A stretch of DNA of 64,000 nucleotides from Bacillota bacterium (GTDB lineage Bacteria; Bacillota; Clostridia; Lachnospirales; Lachnospiraceae). The stretch lies in assembly GCA_023386315.1 (NCBI GenBank), contig JAEWJZ010000013.1, forward strand, positions 110,266-174,265, written 5' to 3'. Below, one piece after another: positions 36,800 through 45,888 of the stretch; positions within the stretch are counted from its first letter, which is position 1, and each line of letters begins with the position of its first letter. The position numbers and the translations under genes were made by a program. Below the pieces are notes generated by a model. It was not told the origin of the DNA. It did not search any database and worked only from the letters and a program-made list of their open reading frames with translations.

Positions 36800-36886
36800 C
36801 GCTGTATGGTGACTGGAAATGACAAGATATATAATAATACAGCTAAATATTCATATATAATCTGACGCTTTGGTCTGCTAAAATAT

Positions 36887-36916
36887 AACTATCATGCAAC
36901 ATCAAAAATGATAGTT
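36887..36916 (+). promoter_or_regulatory. Inverted repeat in the leader of the sugar ABC operon
   Basis: AACTATCAT (36887-36895) and ATGATAGTT (36908-36916) are perfect nine-base complements just upstream of the AAGGAGG ribosome site. It may be an operator for the AraC-type regulator or an RNA hairpin affecting translation. Confidence 0.45.
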
Positions 36917-36933
36917 TATAAGGAGGATGTATT

Positions 36934-38289
36934 ATGAGAAAAATGTATTTCAAGCGGGTCTCTGCGCTCCTGCTGGCCGGTCTGATGGCTGTCTCTGCCA
37001 CCGGATGCTCCAAAGGCAGCAAGGAAGAAACCACAGTGGCAGCAACGGAGCAGGCCACAAAAGCAGAGGGAAAAGAAACGGAAGGCCAGAGCAAGACTGC
37101 AGGAGGGGATGCCGTAACACTGCGTCTGGTACACTATATGGGAGAGCAGTCCAAGCGGGATGCACTGGATGCCATGCTGGAAGCATTTAAAGCGGAATAT
37201 CCAAACATCAATGTAGAAGTGGAGGTAGTAGCTTCCTCTTCCTATATTGCTACTTATAAGAATTACATTGCAGCAGGAGAAGCTCCTGATATCATGTTCG
37301 GAAAACCCCAGACGATGAAGGAATTCGTAGACGGCGGATATTTCATGGATATTTCCAATGAAGAGTGCATGAAAAACGTTCTCCCTATGCTGAAGGATGA
37401 ATGTACAGTAAACGGAGGTGTTTACGGTTTTCCTCTGGATGCGCAGGTAAAGGCATGCTTCTATAATAAAAAGATGTTTAAAGAAGCGGGAGTTGAGGTT
37501 CCAAAGACCAGAGAAGAGTTCTTTCAGGTTGCCGATACTTTTAAGGAAAAAGGAATTAACCCGTTTATCCATCCTTATAACTTCATTCATGGAGTATTCC
37601 ATGAGTTAGATTCCTTCTTTACCTCCATGGCTGTGGGTACAGACAATAAGACTGTCTGGAAAGATTCCCAGGAGGGAACAAAAGAGTTATCTGACAACGC
37701 AGTTGTAAAAGACGCAATGGAGATGTTCTCTAAGTTTGCATCTTATAAAGATCCGGGTGACACCGCTGTTGACCAGACGCAGGGAATTCAGAACTTCGCA
37801 GCAGGCCAGAGACCGATGTATATGAACGGCGGATGGCTGATGGGCGATGTAATGGCTGCAAGCCCTGACGGAGAATTCGGTATGTTCCCGACACCATGGT
37901 CTGATAAGCCGGAGGACAATAAGCTTTGGGTTGGTATTGATGATGTATTTGTCGTATCTTCCCAGACAGAGCATAAGGATGAAGTTATGGCATTACTGAA
38001 CTTTTTCGCTAACGAGCAGTCCTCAAAGATCTGGATGGAAACAGCAAAGCTTATGACAAGCAATGTGAATGTGTCAACGGATGATTCCGATGAGTTCATT
38101 AAGGAAATCAAATCTTACATCGATAACGATATGATAGTATCCAAAAGTCAGGTTCCGGATTATACATCTGAGTACAGCACCGCGTTCCGTACCAAACTTC
38201 AGGAATTTGTCACATTAGATGACAGCCAGCGTGATGTTGCCAAGTTGCTTCAGGACATTGATTATGAGATCGCATCCATTCGACAGTAG
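36934..38289 (+). CDS. Sugar ABC transporter substrate-binding lipoprotein (family 1)
   Basis: The 451-residue protein has a signal peptide with lipobox SATGC (Cys near residue 25), a Glu/Thr/Ala linker, and a family 1 extracellular binding fold: VTLRLVHYMGEQ, EAFKAEYPNINVEVEV, GEAPDIMFGKP, MYMNGGWLMGD. It binds an oligosaccharide outside the cell. AAGGAGG is upstream. A terminator-like hairpin follows, before the two permeases, which would give excess binding protein. The downstream CE15-like esterase hints at xylan-derived substrates, but the ligand is not proven. Confidence 0.9.
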   Translation: MRKMYFKRVSALLLAGLMAVSATGCSKGSKEETTVAATEQATKAEGKETEGQSKTAGGDAVTLRLVHYMGEQSKRDALDAMLEAFKAEYPNINVEVEVVASSSYIATYKNYIAAGEAPDIMFGKPQTMKEFVDGGYFMDISNEECMKNVLPMLKDECTVNGGVYGFPLDAQVKACFYNKKMFKEAGVEVPKTREEFFQVADTFKEKGINPFIHPYNFIHGVFHELDSFFTSMAVGTDNKTVWKDSQEGTKELSDNAVVKDAMEMFSKFASYKDPGDTAVDQTQGIQNFAAGQRPMYMNGGWLMGDVMAASPDGEFGMFPTPWSDKPEDNKLWVGIDDVFVVSSQTEHKDEVMALLNFFANEQSSKIWMETAKLMTSNVNVSTDDSDEFIKEIKSYIDNDMIVSKSQVPDYTSEYSTAFRTKLQEFVTLDDSQRDVAKLLQDIDYEIASIRQ

Positions 38290-38335
38290 TTTTTTGAAGT
38301 AATGATATCAATTCAGAAAGTCAGGGTGGCAGTGT

Positions 38336-38367
38336 AGCGGGAGCTATATGACTCCCTGGCTTTTTTA
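38336..38367 (+). terminator. Internal terminator/attenuator after the binding-protein gene
   Basis: AGCGGGAG pairs with CTCCC...GGCT with small bulges, followed by TTTTTTATT. It lies between the binding protein and permease genes and probably reduces transcription of the permeases. Confidence 0.65.
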
Positions 38368-38385
38368 TTCAAAGTTGGAGGCAGT

Positions 38386-39240
38386 ATGAACCGAAAAATG
38401 AAAAAACAGCTTCAGGAGTTTACTTTTATTTTGCCTGCACTGGTTATGTTTACAATTTTTGTAGCATATCCGTTTCTGCAGGGATTTCCCATCTCTTTTA
38501 CCAAATGGGATGGCATGAGTCCTGATAAGGCATATGTTGGACTTAAAAACTATATCAGAATCTTTCAGGATGCAAATGTAACGAATGCCGTTAAGAATAC
38601 CCTGCTGTTTACGGCTGTTACAATGGTTTTTTCCAATCTGTTCGGTTTGTTGTTTGCCCTGATGATTTCAAAGAAATCAAAACTTAATAACGTTTTAAGA
38701 ACTTGTATCTTTATGCCCTACTGCCTCAGTCTGGTGCTTTCCTCCTATATCTGGCGATATGTTTACAGTGATGTGTTTTATGACAAATTTGGAATTGCCA
38801 GTCCCCTTGGAAGTACAGCCTGGGTTATGATCGGACTTGCAGTCATCTCCATATGGAGGGATGCGGGATACTGCATGGTGGTTTATATTGCTGCCATTCA
38901 GGGAGTATCAAAAGATTATTATGAGGCGGCAGAGCTTGAAGGGGCCACTTCCTGGCAGAAATTTAAAGCAATTACATTCCCGATGATTGCTCCGGCAGTT
39001 ACCGCTAATTTTACCCTTTTACTTGCGTGGGGAATGAAAGTATTTGATTATCCCATGGCAGCCACTGCAGGCGGTCCGGGAAGAGCATCGGAAACGGTGG
39101 CAATGCTGATTTACAACAATCTGTTTACTTACTTTAAGGCGGGCTACGGACAAGCCATTGCAGTGGTGTTTACCATTTCTATCTTTGCAGTCAGCACGCT
39201 GGTTTCAAAAACCTTAAGAGCCAGGGAGGTGGAGGTTTAA
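38386..39240 (+). CDS. Sugar ABC transporter permease (MalF/UgpA type)
   Basis: The 284-residue protein has six hydrophobic helices and the EAA loop YYEAAELEGATSWQKFKAI that contacts the ATPase. GTTGGAGG precedes its ATG. Its stop overlaps the next permease's ATG by one base. No ATPase gene is present, so a shared MsmK/UgpC-type ATPase encoded elsewhere is expected. Confidence 0.92.
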   Translation: MNRKMKKQLQEFTFILPALVMFTIFVAYPFLQGFPISFTKWDGMSPDKAYVGLKNYIRIFQDANVTNAVKNTLLFTAVTMVFSNLFGLLFALMISKKSKLNNVLRTCIFMPYCLSLVLSSYIWRYVYSDVFYDKFGIASPLGSTAWVMIGLAVISIWRDAGYCMVVYIAAIQGVSKDYYEAAELEGATSWQKFKAITFPMIAPAVTANFTLLLAWGMKVFDYPMAATAGGPGRASETVAMLIYNNLFTYFKAGYGQAIAVVFTISIFAVSTLVSKTLRAREVEV

Positions 39241-40064
39241 TGAGTAAAAAACTTCAGAAATATCTGTCGGTGTTTGTAAAGCTGGCAATGACGCTGCTTG
39301 TGATCAGTCCGTTTTATATCGCTTTGATTTATTCTGTGAAGTCGAAGCAGGAGATGGTAACAGACCGCCTGGCATTTCCGAAAACCATACACTGGGATAA
39401 CTTTACCAGAGCCATTGAAACTTCGAATTTTGGACTGGCACTGAGAAACAGCCTTGTTACAACGGTACTGGCAGTTTTATTCATCACGCTGACCTGTACC
39501 ATGGCTTCCTATATTATCGCACGAAAAAATAACCGGTTCTATAACCTGATCTATTATCTTTTCGTAGGAGCGATGATTATTCCGTTTCAGTCAATCATGA
39601 CACCGCTTTATATTGACATGACACGGTGGAAGCTGTTAAACACACTCCATGGCTTTATTTTTGCAAAAATCGGTTTTCAGATCGCATTTACGGTGCTGTT
39701 AGTATCGGGATTTGTAAAAAGTATTCCAAAGGAATTAGAGGAGGCTGCAGCCATTGACGGCGCAGGCATGTATTCCGTTTTCTTTCGGATTGTGTTTCCT
39801 CTCATGAAGCCCATTGTTCTGACGTCCATTGTTTTAAACGCTCTCAATGTATGGAATGATTTTCAGATGTCTCTGACTCTGCTTCAGCAAAAACAGGTCA
39901 GGAACATTCCCCTGACCCAGTATTTCTTTTTCGGAGAAAACAGCATTGAACTGGGACTGGCATTTGCGCTGTTTATTCTTTCTGTTTTTCCTATATTAGC
40001 GCTGTATCTGATGCTGCAGAAATATATAATCGGGGGAATTACCCAGGGCGCGGTGAAAGGATGA
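39240..40064 (+). CDS. Sugar ABC transporter permease (MalG/UgpE type)
   Basis: The 274-residue membrane protein has six helices and the EAA loop LEEAAAIDGAGMYSVFFRI. It pairs with the preceding permease (overlap TAATG) to form the channel. It is followed by a separate promoter for the two-component system, so transporter and regulators form adjoining units. Confidence 0.92.
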   Translation: MSKKLQKYLSVFVKLAMTLLVISPFYIALIYSVKSKQEMVTDRLAFPKTIHWDNFTRAIETSNFGLALRNSLVTTVLAVLFITLTCTMASYIIARKNNRFYNLIYYLFVGAMIIPFQSIMTPLYIDMTRWKLLNTLHGFIFAKIGFQIAFTVLLVSGFVKSIPKELEEAAAIDGAGMYSVFFRIVFPLMKPIVLTSIVLNALNVWNDFQMSLTLLQQKQVRNIPLTQYFFFGENSIELGLAFALFILSVFPILALYLMLQKYIIGGITQGAVKG

Positions 40065-40091
40065 TGTTACAAATCTGACCCTGATCCGGCG

Positions 40092-40120
40092 TTGACATTC
40101 TTTTGCCAAGTTGCTATAGT
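40092..40120 (+). promoter_or_regulatory. Promoter of the kinase-regulator-esterase genes
   Basis: TTGACA (40092-40097) and TATAGT (40115-40120) have a 17-base spacer and lie 25 bases before the kinase start codon region. Confidence 0.8.
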
Positions 40121-40145
40121 GGGAAAAGACAGGGGGGGTTAAATT

Positions 40146-41882
40146 ATGGAATCTGCAGAAAAACGCATTCATTTCAGAAAAACGCTTTATTTTAAGATGA
40201 TTGCAGTAACAGCATTGCTGGGATTGACATTTATTCTAGCTCTCATATGCATCTATCATGTCACCTGTAAATTGTTTAAGACTGAACTGACCTATCAGTC
40301 CGATACATTGACGGAACAGATTTGTAAAAATGTGGATATATCGTTAACTGAACTGATGGAAGGAACCATTCCTCTGACAGCCACCAACCAGCGTCTGACC
40401 CCGTTACTCAGAACTGTGACCGGACCGGGCAAAGAAAATGACCCGTTTTTAAAGCCCAGAGTGAGAAAACAGCTGGAAGAGATGCTCAGCACCAATTATG
40501 ACATCAACTGGATCTCAGTAGTGGATATGTCTGATACCGTATATCTGGCATGCCGGGACAGCAGACCAAAAGAGGGAAGACCTGATGAGGAATCTGTGCG
40601 GAAGCTGTTTTATGATAATAAAGAGGATGTATCACACCGCCCCGGAAATACCATATGGACAAGAAGTACAAGCGAAGACGGAATTATCGTCATGCGGTAT
40701 CTGTTTGATGAAAATACCATGAAATTCAGCGGCTGTGTCATTGCAGAGCTTAAAAATACGATATTAAAAGAGATTTTTCAGGATATAGACAGCAGTAAAG
40801 TAGGCAACTTTGCGCTTTATGACATAAACGGCAATCTTTTATTTACTACCAGTGAAAGAAATTATTTACAGGCCGGTGGGGCGCAGAAAGAAGAAAAGGG
40901 CGGTTATTTATATGCTGAATACCAGATCAACCGGGGAAGAATCAAGATCGCTCATGAGGTAGACTTAAAGGCGAAAAACGAACGGTTTTCTGATCTGCTT
41001 TATTTTATATCCTTTGTCGGATTGTTTATCTTTGTGTTGATTATTATCTTTTTATGGCTGATGTTCGGGAATATGGCCGGCAATCTCCGGATCCTGCTGC
41101 GCAATATCACCCGTGTATCAAGAGGAAATTTTGAGCTGGAACCCACGTCATTTGCCAAAGGGGACCAGATGGACCTGATCTCTGAACATATCAGTCAGAT
41201 GGCGGGACGCATTCAGACACTGATGGATGAGATCAGAAATGCAAAGGAGATACAGCAGCAAAATGAATATAAGCTGCTGGAGTTCCAGTATCATGAGCTT
41301 CAGGCTCAGATTAATCCCCATTTTCTGTTCAATATACTTCAGTCAATCCATGGAATTGCACAGATTAACGGTGATAAACAGGTGAGCAGGCTGATCGGTC
41401 TGCTGGCCAGATTTTTCAGAAGAAACATAGAGAGAAGCAAGAACACCTGCAGTTTAAACGCAGAGATGGAATATATTAAAAACTATACGGAGCTTTATAA
41501 AAATATCTATCCGGACAGGCTGGAAGTGGAATGGGATGTAGATGAATCACTTCTTGACATGATGGTGCCAAGCTGTATTTTGCAGCCCATTGTGGAAAAC
41601 TCACTTGTTCACGGGATGGAGCAGAAGATAGGGCTTTGCACAATCCGCATTTCCGTTTACAGTGAGAATGAAAGGCTTGTCATAAAAGTATGGGATGATG
41701 GTACTGGCATTCCTCCGGAAAAGCTTAAGACACTGTTTGAAACCAATGAAGTAAAAAAACGGATCGGGATTAAGAATGTAAAGGATCGGATTCAGCTGAT
41801 GTATGGACCTGATTACGGTGTATGGATCGAGTCAGGATATCTTCATTATACAGAAGTCAGGCTGGAATTTCCGTTGCTTTAG
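40146..41882 (+). CDS. YesM-type sensor histidine kinase
   Basis: The 578-residue protein has a membrane helix at about 16-38, an extracellular sensor of about 240 residues (Cache-like), a second helix (about 283-305), a HAMP linker, the His_kinase phosphoacceptor in QINPHFLFNILQSIHGI, and an ATPase domain (IVENSLVHGME, WDDGTGIPPE). It would sense a sugar or the loaded binding protein and phosphorylate the regulator encoded next. It lies directly after the transporter genes. Confidence 0.92.
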   Translation: MESAEKRIHFRKTLYFKMIAVTALLGLTFILALICIYHVTCKLFKTELTYQSDTLTEQICKNVDISLTELMEGTIPLTATNQRLTPLLRTVTGPGKENDPFLKPRVRKQLEEMLSTNYDINWISVVDMSDTVYLACRDSRPKEGRPDEESVRKLFYDNKEDVSHRPGNTIWTRSTSEDGIIVMRYLFDENTMKFSGCVIAELKNTILKEIFQDIDSSKVGNFALYDINGNLLFTTSERNYLQAGGAQKEEKGGYLYAEYQINRGRIKIAHEVDLKAKNERFSDLLYFISFVGLFIFVLIIIFLWLMFGNMAGNLRILLRNITRVSRGNFELEPTSFAKGDQMDLISEHISQMAGRIQTLMDEIRNAKEIQQQNEYKLLEFQYHELQAQINPHFLFNILQSIHGIAQINGDKQVSRLIGLLARFFRRNIERSKNTCSLNAEMEYIKNYTELYKNIYPDRLEVEWDVDESLLDMMVPSCILQPIVENSLVHGMEQKIGLCTIRISVYSENERLVIKVWDDGTGIPPEKLKTLFETNEVKKRIGIKNVKDRIQLMYGPDYGVWIESGYLHYTEVRLEFPLL

Positions 41883-41902
41883 TTAAGGGGAGGGAGATTG
41901 TT

Positions 41903-42676
41903 ATGTACTCGGTAGTCGTCATAGATGATAATAAAATCGCAGTAACTGCAATTGTAAAATCAACCAGCTGGGAAGCGTATCATTGTGAGGTGACAGGAGT
42001 TGCCTATGATGGCATTGCAGGATTGGAGCTGATACATAAAAAATGTCCGGATATCGTAATTATTGATATTCAGATGCCGGGATTCAATGGACTGGATATT
42101 ATTGAGAAGATCAAGCGGCAAAGGCCGGATATTCAGTTTATTATTATATCGGGATACAATCAGTTTGAGTATGCCCAGCGGGCAATCCGGTATGGTGCCA
42201 GTGATTTTCTGCTGAAGCCGGTGATGACGGAAGAATTGGAACAGGCACTGGAAAAAGCAGCCGGTACTCTTCTCAAAAAAGACCGGTTTGAAAAGGAAAA
42301 AGTGCCCGATACGCTGGAAGAAAGAATCCGCTTTATCAGGCAGAAAAAACAGGAATATTCAACCGCAGTTTCAGAAGCGCTGGAATATGTTGACCAGCAT
42401 ATCCAGCATAATATCTCCCTGGGAGCGATCTGCCGTGAGCTGTTGATTTCCACCTCTTATTTCAGTAAATGCTTTAAAAAAGAAACAGGGGTCGGATTCG
42501 TTAATTACGTTACCATGGTGAAAATGGAAAATGCCAGAATTCTTCTTAAAAATCCACAGAACCGGGTAAATGAAGTGGCACATATGCTGGGATACCGTGA
42601 TTACTCCTATTTTTTCCAGGTATTTAAAAAGCAGTTTGGCTATGCACCAAGTGATATCAAGCTTTACAGTAAGTGA
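41903..42676 (+). CDS. AraC-type response regulator (YesN-like)
   Basis: The 257-residue protein has a receiver domain (acidic pocket in VVIDDNKIAV, phosphoacceptor Asp in VIIDIQMPG, Lys in FLLKPV) and a C-terminal AraC DNA-binding domain with two helix-turn-helices (ISLGAICRELLISTSYFSKCF and NRVNEVAHMLGYRDYSYFF). ATG 41903 follows GGGGAGGGAG, although the frame opens earlier inside the kinase gene. It probably activates the sugar transporter operon. Confidence 0.92.
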   Translation: MYSVVVIDDNKIAVTAIVKSTSWEAYHCEVTGVAYDGIAGLELIHKKCPDIVIIDIQMPGFNGLDIIEKIKRQRPDIQFIIISGYNQFEYAQRAIRYGASDFLLKPVMTEELEQALEKAAGTLLKKDRFEKEKVPDTLEERIRFIRQKKQEYSTAVSEALEYVDQHIQHNISLGAICRELLISTSYFSKCFKKETGVGFVNYVTMVKMENARILLKNPQNRVNEVAHMLGYRDYSYFFQVFKKQFGYAPSDIKLYSK

Positions 42677-42693
42677 GAAAAAAGGAGATGCGG

Positions 42694-43815
42694 ATGAAAT
42701 TACCGGAAAATAAAAGAAATGTGCCCTCTGTTCTGACTTGTATGGATGGAACAGAGGTGACGGACTGGGAAATGTGGATGACAAAACGAAGACCGGAACT
42801 GCTTGAGCTTTTTAAGAGAGAAGAATACGGCCGTCTGCCGGATATGAGTGATGTTAAGCTTCGGATCCGGGTGGCAGATTCCAGGCAGTCTGAGGATATC
42901 CTGGAAGGACGGGCGGTCAGAAAGACCGTAGAGGTTTTAGCAGTCCGCAGAGGAATCCATTTCAGCTTCTGCTTCGTTGTATTTATTCCTGTTGATGCCA
43001 TAAAACCCGTTCCTGCTTTTGTTACCGTATGCAACAGAGGGATTAAGGACAGTGATCCTGCAAGGCATTTTTTAAGCCCTTTTTATCCGGTTGAGACGAT
43101 TATTTCCAGGGGATACGCCTGCGCTGCTTTCCGCACCCAGGAGGTCTCCCCCGATTATGAGGAAGGTTTTACCACCGGGTTTTCAAGGCTGTTTCCAGAG
43201 TTTGTAACGGACAGGCCGGATGATGCCTGGGGAGCAATCACCGCATGGTCCTGGGCAGCAAGCCGGATTATGGATTACTTCGAGACGGAGCCAATGATCG
43301 ACGATAGAAGAGTGGCGCTGGTGGGTCATTCCAGAGGCGGCAAGACTGCTCTCTGGGGAGCTGCCCAGGATGAACGTTTTGCCATGGCTGTGAGCAGCTG
43401 TGCAGGTAACAGCGGAGATGCGCTGTCCAGAGGTGCAAAAGGGGAGAGGATTAAAGATATTTTAACCCGTTTTCCTTACTGGTTCTGCAAAAATTATCAG
43501 AAGTACATAGATAAGGAAGAAACACTTCCTTTTGACCAGCATATGCTGCTCGGATTAATTGCTCCCAGACTGGTATATACCTCTTCCAAAACCTTCGATA
43601 AATGGGCGGATCCGGAGGGACAGTTTGAGTCCCTGGTACAGGCAGATCCGGTGTACCGCCTGTTTGGAATCGAAGGGTTAGAGAACGACAAAAAGCCTTT
43701 GCCGGAGCAGCCGCTTTATCAGGGGAGGATCGGTCACCATTATAAAACAGGAAATCATGATATGGATGAATACGACTGGAATTGTTATTTGAATTATGCG
43801 GATATTCATCTTTGA
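42694..43815 (+). CDS. CE15-like (glucuronoyl esterase family) alpha/beta-hydrolase
   Basis: The 373-residue protein has no signal peptide. The nucleophile motif GHSRGGKTALWGAAQDERF, the segment LIAPRLVYTSS, DKWADPEGQFESL...DPVYRLFG, and the C-terminal His in HHYKTGNHDMDEYDW match bacterial CE15 carbohydrate esterases, which cut ester bonds to glucuronic acid in xylan-lignin or related esters. ATG 42694 follows AAAGGAG; a GTG at 42673 overlaps the regulator gene. A cytoplasmic location suggests it acts on imported, esterified oligosaccharides. Confidence 0.78.
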   Translation: MKLPENKRNVPSVLTCMDGTEVTDWEMWMTKRRPELLELFKREEYGRLPDMSDVKLRIRVADSRQSEDILEGRAVRKTVEVLAVRRGIHFSFCFVVFIPVDAIKPVPAFVTVCNRGIKDSDPARHFLSPFYPVETIISRGYACAAFRTQEVSPDYEEGFTTGFSRLFPEFVTDRPDDAWGAITAWSWAASRIMDYFETEPMIDDRRVALVGHSRGGKTALWGAAQDERFAMAVSSCAGNSGDALSRGAKGERIKDILTRFPYWFCKNYQKYIDKEETLPFDQHMLLGLIAPRLVYTSSKTFDKWADPEGQFESLVQADPVYRLFGIEGLENDKKPLPEQPLYQGRIGHHYKTGNHDMDEYDWNCYLNYADIHL

Positions 43816-43837
43816 TAAATGAACTTATGCAATGACA

Positions 43838-43871
43838 ATGGCTTTCTGCTTTAGCAGGAGGCTGTTTTTTT
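43838..43871 (+). terminator. Terminator after the CE15-like gene
   Basis: ATGGCTTTCTGC pairs with GCAGGAGGCTGT (with G-T pairs) around TTTA and is followed by T residues. Confidence 0.7.
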
Positions 43872-43939
43872 AGTAATGTAATTTATGTCCTACGCCCCAA
43901 TCTCTAAAAAGTACAGCAGTTTTCCGCTGATTATGATGG

Positions 43940-43968
43940 TTAATGGAAAGAGCCCCTTCCGCTATAAT
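43940..43968 (+). promoter_or_regulatory. Possible promoter of the second ABC operon
   Basis: TATAAT at 43963-43968 with a weak TTAATG-like -35 17 bases upstream, 41 bases before ATG 44009. Activation by the AraC-type regulator could compensate for the poor -35. Confidence 0.4.
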
Positions 43969-44008
43969 AGTATTATTAAAGTAAAAAAAGCAGGGGGGAA
44001 TGTGGACT

Positions 44009-44941
44009 ATGAGATCATCACCAGCAGGAAAAACTCCAAAAAGTACGGTCCAGAGCCGCAGATTGTTTTATTGCATTGTACCATTTATCATTCTATGTTT
44101 TCTTTTTTCCTATTTTCCGCTTTACGGCTGGATATACGCGTATTTTGACTATAAGCCGCCGCTTAAGCTGTCCCAGTGTGATTTTGTCGGCTGGAAATGG
44201 TTCACAACGCTGTTCGCCAACAAGACCCAGGTAGGGCAGATGTTACAGGTTATGAAGAATACATTTGCCATGAGTCTTCTTGGTATTGCCACTTCATTTC
44301 TGCCCATCGGGTTTGCTGTTTTTCTAAATGAAATTCACTGCAGGTGGTTTAAAAATCTGGTGCAGACGCTGACTACCCTGCCCAACTTCATCAGCTGGGT
44401 GCTGGTATACTCGGTGGCGTTTTGCCTGTTCACTGACAGCGGAATGGTCAATACCTTTTTCCTCAATCACGGTATGATCCAGGCACCTGTCAAATTTCTT
44501 GACAGTGATACACATACTTATCTGTGGATGACGCTGTGGAATCTCTGGAAAGGGCTTGGCTGGGGAGCGATCATGTATCTGGCTGCCATTGCGGGGATAG
44601 ATCCGGAGCTTTACGATGCGGCCCGTGTGGATGGCGCCAATCGGTTCCAGCTGATGAGGAGCATTACGATTCCCTGTCTGCTTCCTACATTCTTTGTATT
44701 GTTAATGCTGTCCATAGCCAATTTTTTAAACAATGGTATGGACCAGTATTATGTATTTCAGAATTCTTTTAATAAGACCCATATCCAGGTGCTGGATCTC
44801 TATGTATATAACATCGGTATGACAGGAAGCAGTTTATCACTGGCAACGGCTGTCAGTATGCTTAAAAGTCTCGTCAGTGTCACCCTGCTGTTGATTGTAA
44901 ATTTTGTTTCGAAAAAAACCAGGGGTGAAACCATTATATAG
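44009..44941 (+). CDS. ABC transporter permease, LplB type
   Basis: The 310-residue protein has six hydrophobic helices and the LplB-like opening FPLYGWIYAYFDYKP, with the EAA loop LYDAARVDGANRFQLMRSI. Such permeases import large oligosaccharides with LipO-type binding proteins. ATG 44009 is chosen because AGGGGGGA (43992-43999) lies nine bases before it; ATG 44000 abuts the site. Confidence 0.9.
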   Translation: MRSSPAGKTPKSTVQSRRLFYCIVPFIILCFLFSYFPLYGWIYAYFDYKPPLKLSQCDFVGWKWFTTLFANKTQVGQMLQVMKNTFAMSLLGIATSFLPIGFAVFLNEIHCRWFKNLVQTLTTLPNFISWVLVYSVAFCLFTDSGMVNTFFLNHGMIQAPVKFLDSDTHTYLWMTLWNLWKGLGWGAIMYLAAIAGIDPELYDAARVDGANRFQLMRSITIPCLLPTFFVLLMLSIANFLNNGMDQYYVFQNSFNKTHIQVLDLYVYNIGMTGSSLSLATAVSMLKSLVSVTLLLIVNFVSKKTRGETII

Positions 44942-44953
44942 GAGGGGAGAGTA

Positions 44954-45874
44954 GTGAGAGTAATATCTGAGAAACGAAGAAAAGTAAAACTGCGGGATGG
45001 AATCTTTCACATAGTTAATTATCTGATGTTTGGCATTATCACTCTGATTTGTGCATACCCGTTTTATTACATGATTATTAATACCATCAGCGCCAATGAT
45101 TTAAGCGCCAACGGATTTGTTAATTTCCTGCCAAAGGGATTACATCTGGAAAACTACAGACAGGTGATGGGGCTGCGGGGACTTTCTGCAGCTGCGGCAG
45201 TTTCCATTGCCAGAACAGTTTTAGGGACTGCATGTACGGTGTTTGCCTCAGCGTATTTAGGCTTTATGTTTACACAGGAGAAAATGTGGCACAGGAAATT
45301 CTGGTACCGTTTCTTTGTGATTACCATGTACTTTAACGCAGGACTGATTCCCATGTTTATTACCATGAAGACACTGCATCTGACCAATTCCTTCTGGGTG
45401 TATGTGATCCCCACCGTCGTACAGCCGTTTTATATCATTCTGGTGAAAACTTATATTGAGTCGATTCCCAAATCGCTGCAGGAAGCGGCGGAGATTGACG
45501 GGGCTGGAATTCTTACTGTTTTTGCAAAGATCATTCTGCCTGCAGCGCAGCCCATTATGGCGACTGTCGCAATTTTTGCAGCGGTTTCCCAATGGAACTC
45601 TTTTCAGGATACGTTAATCTATGTAACGGACCAGAAACTGTATTCTCTGCAGTATCTGTTGTATACTTACATTAATCAGGCCAGTTCGCTTGCAGCAATG
45701 GTGAGAAGCGGAGGGACAGGTGCAATAAGCGGGGCAGCTCTTGCCTGCCAGCAGACACCGTCCTCCATACGAATGACGGTATCGGTGATTGTAGTGCTTC
45801 CGATTTTATTTATTTATCCCATATTCCAGAGATTCTTTGTAAAAGGAATCATGATTGGTTCCGTAAAAGGTTAA
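44954..45874 (+). CDS. ABC transporter permease, LplC/YtcP type
   Basis: The 306-residue membrane protein partners the preceding permease. It starts with GTG 44954 after GGAGGGGAG, and has the EAA loop LQEAAEIDGAGILTVFAKI. It is followed 14 bases later by the large binding protein. No ATPase gene is present in this unit. Confidence 0.9.
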   Translation: MRVISEKRRKVKLRDGIFHIVNYLMFGIITLICAYPFYYMIINTISANDLSANGFVNFLPKGLHLENYRQVMGLRGLSAAAAVSIARTVLGTACTVFASAYLGFMFTQEKMWHRKFWYRFFVITMYFNAGLIPMFITMKTLHLTNSFWVYVIPTVVQPFYIILVKTYIESIPKSLQEAAEIDGAGILTVFAKIILPAAQPIMATVAIFAAVSQWNSFQDTLIYVTDQKLYSLQYLLYTYINQASSLAAMVRSGGTGAISGAALACQQTPSSIRMTVSVIVVLPILFIYPIFQRFFVKGIMIGSVKG

Positions 45875-45888
45875 GGAGGAGAGTTAGG

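Noticed and set aside
43885..44148. 87-codon frame over the start of the LplB-type permease gene.
   Set aside because: No ribosome site, contains the likely promoter, and overlaps the better supported permease frame.
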